Of a DNA stretch of 64,000 nt, positions 62,939 to 64,000 are shown one piece after another. The translations under genes and the position numbers were made by a program. Below the pieces are notes generated by a model. It did no database searches and was not told the DNA's origin. It worked only from the letters and a program-made list of their open reading frames with translations. Positions within the stretch are counted from its first letter, which is position 1, and the number at the start of each line of letters is the position of its first letter. Location of the stretch: assembly GCA_900766135.1 (NCBI GenBank), contig CAAFUF010000003.1, positions 248,001-312,000 of the forward strand. Direction: 5' to 3'. This DNA is from Paenibacillaceae bacterium. GTDB lineage: Bacteria > Bacillota > Bacilli > Paenibacillales > Paenibacillaceae.

Positions 62939-64000
62939 TTACCGGCTGTTATAGCGCTCCAGCGCCGCAGTCTGGATCTCGATGGCCCGGTCCAGGCGAA
63001 GCGACTTCATTTTCTCCACGTAGCTCTCAAACTGGTCGACGGATTCGTCGCCCAAAATGATCTTGATCGTCATCTCATCCACCAACGTGTTCATGTCGTT
63101 CATGATCGCCGCATATTCCGAGCTTTCCTCGGGCGTTGGCGTAATCGGCGGCAGCTGATATTTCGCGGCATCGGTATTCTTCCAGATTTCGATGGCATCC
63201 CGCTGGGTTTGCAGGGCGAAGAACTGCTCCGCATAACGTTTATCTTGCACGAAAGGCCCGTTGTAGCTGCCGCGGGCATATAGCGAGATCGCTTGCGCCG
63301 GCGCGAGTTTATCCGGATTTTTTATGAGGAGCTCGGTGTATTTCGGATACCCGTCCACCATCTCGTAACTTACGCCTTCCTCCCCGAAGTTGAAGAACAT
63401 ATGGCCTTCCTCGCCGTACCCGTAATCGAGCATCCGTACCGCCAGCTCCGGGTTTTTGGCCGCGGTGGTAATGGCAACCGTGCCTTCGGACGAGTACGCT
63501 TGGTTGCGCTGCCCGAATTTCGGCTTATCGCCTTTGTTCAACACCGGATAAGGCGCCGCCACGAGCACCGCTTTCGGATCGTTCGCCTCGATCAACGGCT
63601 GCCATTTCCCCATGCCGCCGCCGGCATTGCCGATCGTGGCCCCCGTAGCCCCGGAAGCGAGGTTGCTGTCCAGCGCCTTCGTATCGATCGTCGCGATATT
63701 TTTATCGAGCAACCCTTCCTTGTACCAATCCTGGAACAGTCTTAAATATTCCTTGAATCCGGGTTCTGCGGGACCGAACTTGATCACGCCGTCTTCTTGG
63801 TAAAATCCCTGCGTTACCCCGAAAGCGCCAAGGAACGCGCCGTTGTAAGATTCATTGAAGAACCGCGGCTTGCTGACCATCGAGAGCGGGGCGGCAGCCC
63901 CCTTCTTCTCCTTGAACGCCCTCAGCGTTGCGGTCCACTCGTCGATGGTTTCCGGCACCGGCAGTCCCAGGTCATCCAACCAATCCTTGCGGATCATCGG
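62939..64000 (-). CDS. Carbohydrate ABC transporter binding protein (LplA/YtcQ-like), N-terminus outside window
   Basis: The frame is open to the right edge; about 353 C-terminal residues are visible. It shows IRKDWLDDLGLPVPETIDEW, GAFLGAFGVTQGFYQEDG, RMLDYGYGEEGHMFFNFGEEGVSYEM and LVDEMTIKIILGDESVDQFESYVEKM (the last cited here as LVDEMTIKIILG). It is closely related to the protein at 55626-57302. It is the first gene visible of the locus and precedes the two permeases. Confidence 0.92.
   Translation of the reverse strand, partial: PMIRKDWLDDLGLPVPETIDEWTATLRAFKEKKGAAAPLSMVSKPRFFNESYNGAFLGAFGVTQGFYQEDGVIKFGPAEPGFKEYLRLFQDWYKEGLLDKNIATIDTKALDSNLASGATGATIGNAGGGMGKWQPLIEANDPKAVLVAAPYPVLNKGDKPKFGQRNQAYSSEGTVAITTAAKNPELAVRMLDYGYGEEGHMFFNFGEEGVSYEMVDGYPKYTELLIKNPDKLAPAQAISLYARGSYNGPFVQDKRYAEQFFALQTQRDAIEIWKNTDAAKYQLPPITPTPEESSEYAAIMNDMNTLVDEMTIKIILGDESVDQFESYVEKMKSLRLDRAIEIQTAALERYNSR

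Overview
The window looks like chromosomal DNA of a spore-forming, moderately GC-rich Firmicute, most likely Paenibacillus or a close relative (inference). It has cotE beside mutS-mutL, a miaA-hfq pair, a GerA-type germinant receptor operon, many ABC importers with lipoprotein binding proteins, an AraC-type membrane regulator inside a polysaccharide locus, and strong GGAGG-type ribosome binding sites. No rRNA, tRNA, insertion sequence, prophage or CRISPR array was recognised.

Layout. 1-5.7 kb (all minus): a cut DUF402 gene, a class A penicillin-binding protein with an FN3 domain and Gly/Asn-rich tail, a 510-bp gap with two inverted-repeat-bounded elements, and a methyltransferase-miaA-hfq operon. 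5.8-13.6 kb (minus): mutL, a 720-bp gap with another inverted-repeat element and a long degenerate 6-bp-period repeat, mutS, an amidoligase and cotE. 13.6-19.2 kb (minus): an aromatic acid exporter-type membrane protein, a NitT/TauT-type ABC importer and an M32 carboxypeptidase. 19.3-22.4 kb (plus): a HesB-like protein, beta-carbonic anhydrase, a MalY/PatB aminotransferase, a LysR-like remnant on the other strand and a DUF2294 protein. 22.5-31.8 kb: a DrrAB-type exporter, three surface-glycan-type genes, an ABC-F ATPase behind a leader peptide and two terminators, a stand-alone murE and an MFS exporter.

31.9-39.2 kb (minus): an eight-gene operon (small unknown protein, PHP phosphoesterase, GDPD-like protein, LacI regulator and a complete ABC importer) with a LacI-type operator before its first gene. 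This looks like uptake and breakdown of a phosphodiester. 39.5-43.6 kb: a 31-codon membrane ORF and a gerA-gerC-gerB operon. 43.7-51.6 kb: a large hybrid histidine kinase, then a lantibiotic-immunity-type LanFEG transporter divergent from a LanRK two-component pair, with 11-bp-phased repeats between them. 51.8-64 kb (minus): a carbohydrate locus with a binding protein (cut by the right edge), two permeases, a GH88 hydrolase, an AraC-type sensor-regulator, a second paralogous binding protein, a secreted beta-helix lyase-like protein with a discoidin domain and a secreted TIM-barrel-like protein.

The parts most worth a second look are the attenuator before the ABC-F gene, the amidoligase with a degenerate ATP-grasp-like half next to cotE, the hexanucleotide tract between mutS and mutL, the phased operator of the LanFEG/RK locus, and the phosphodiester operon with its operator and unusual GDPD.
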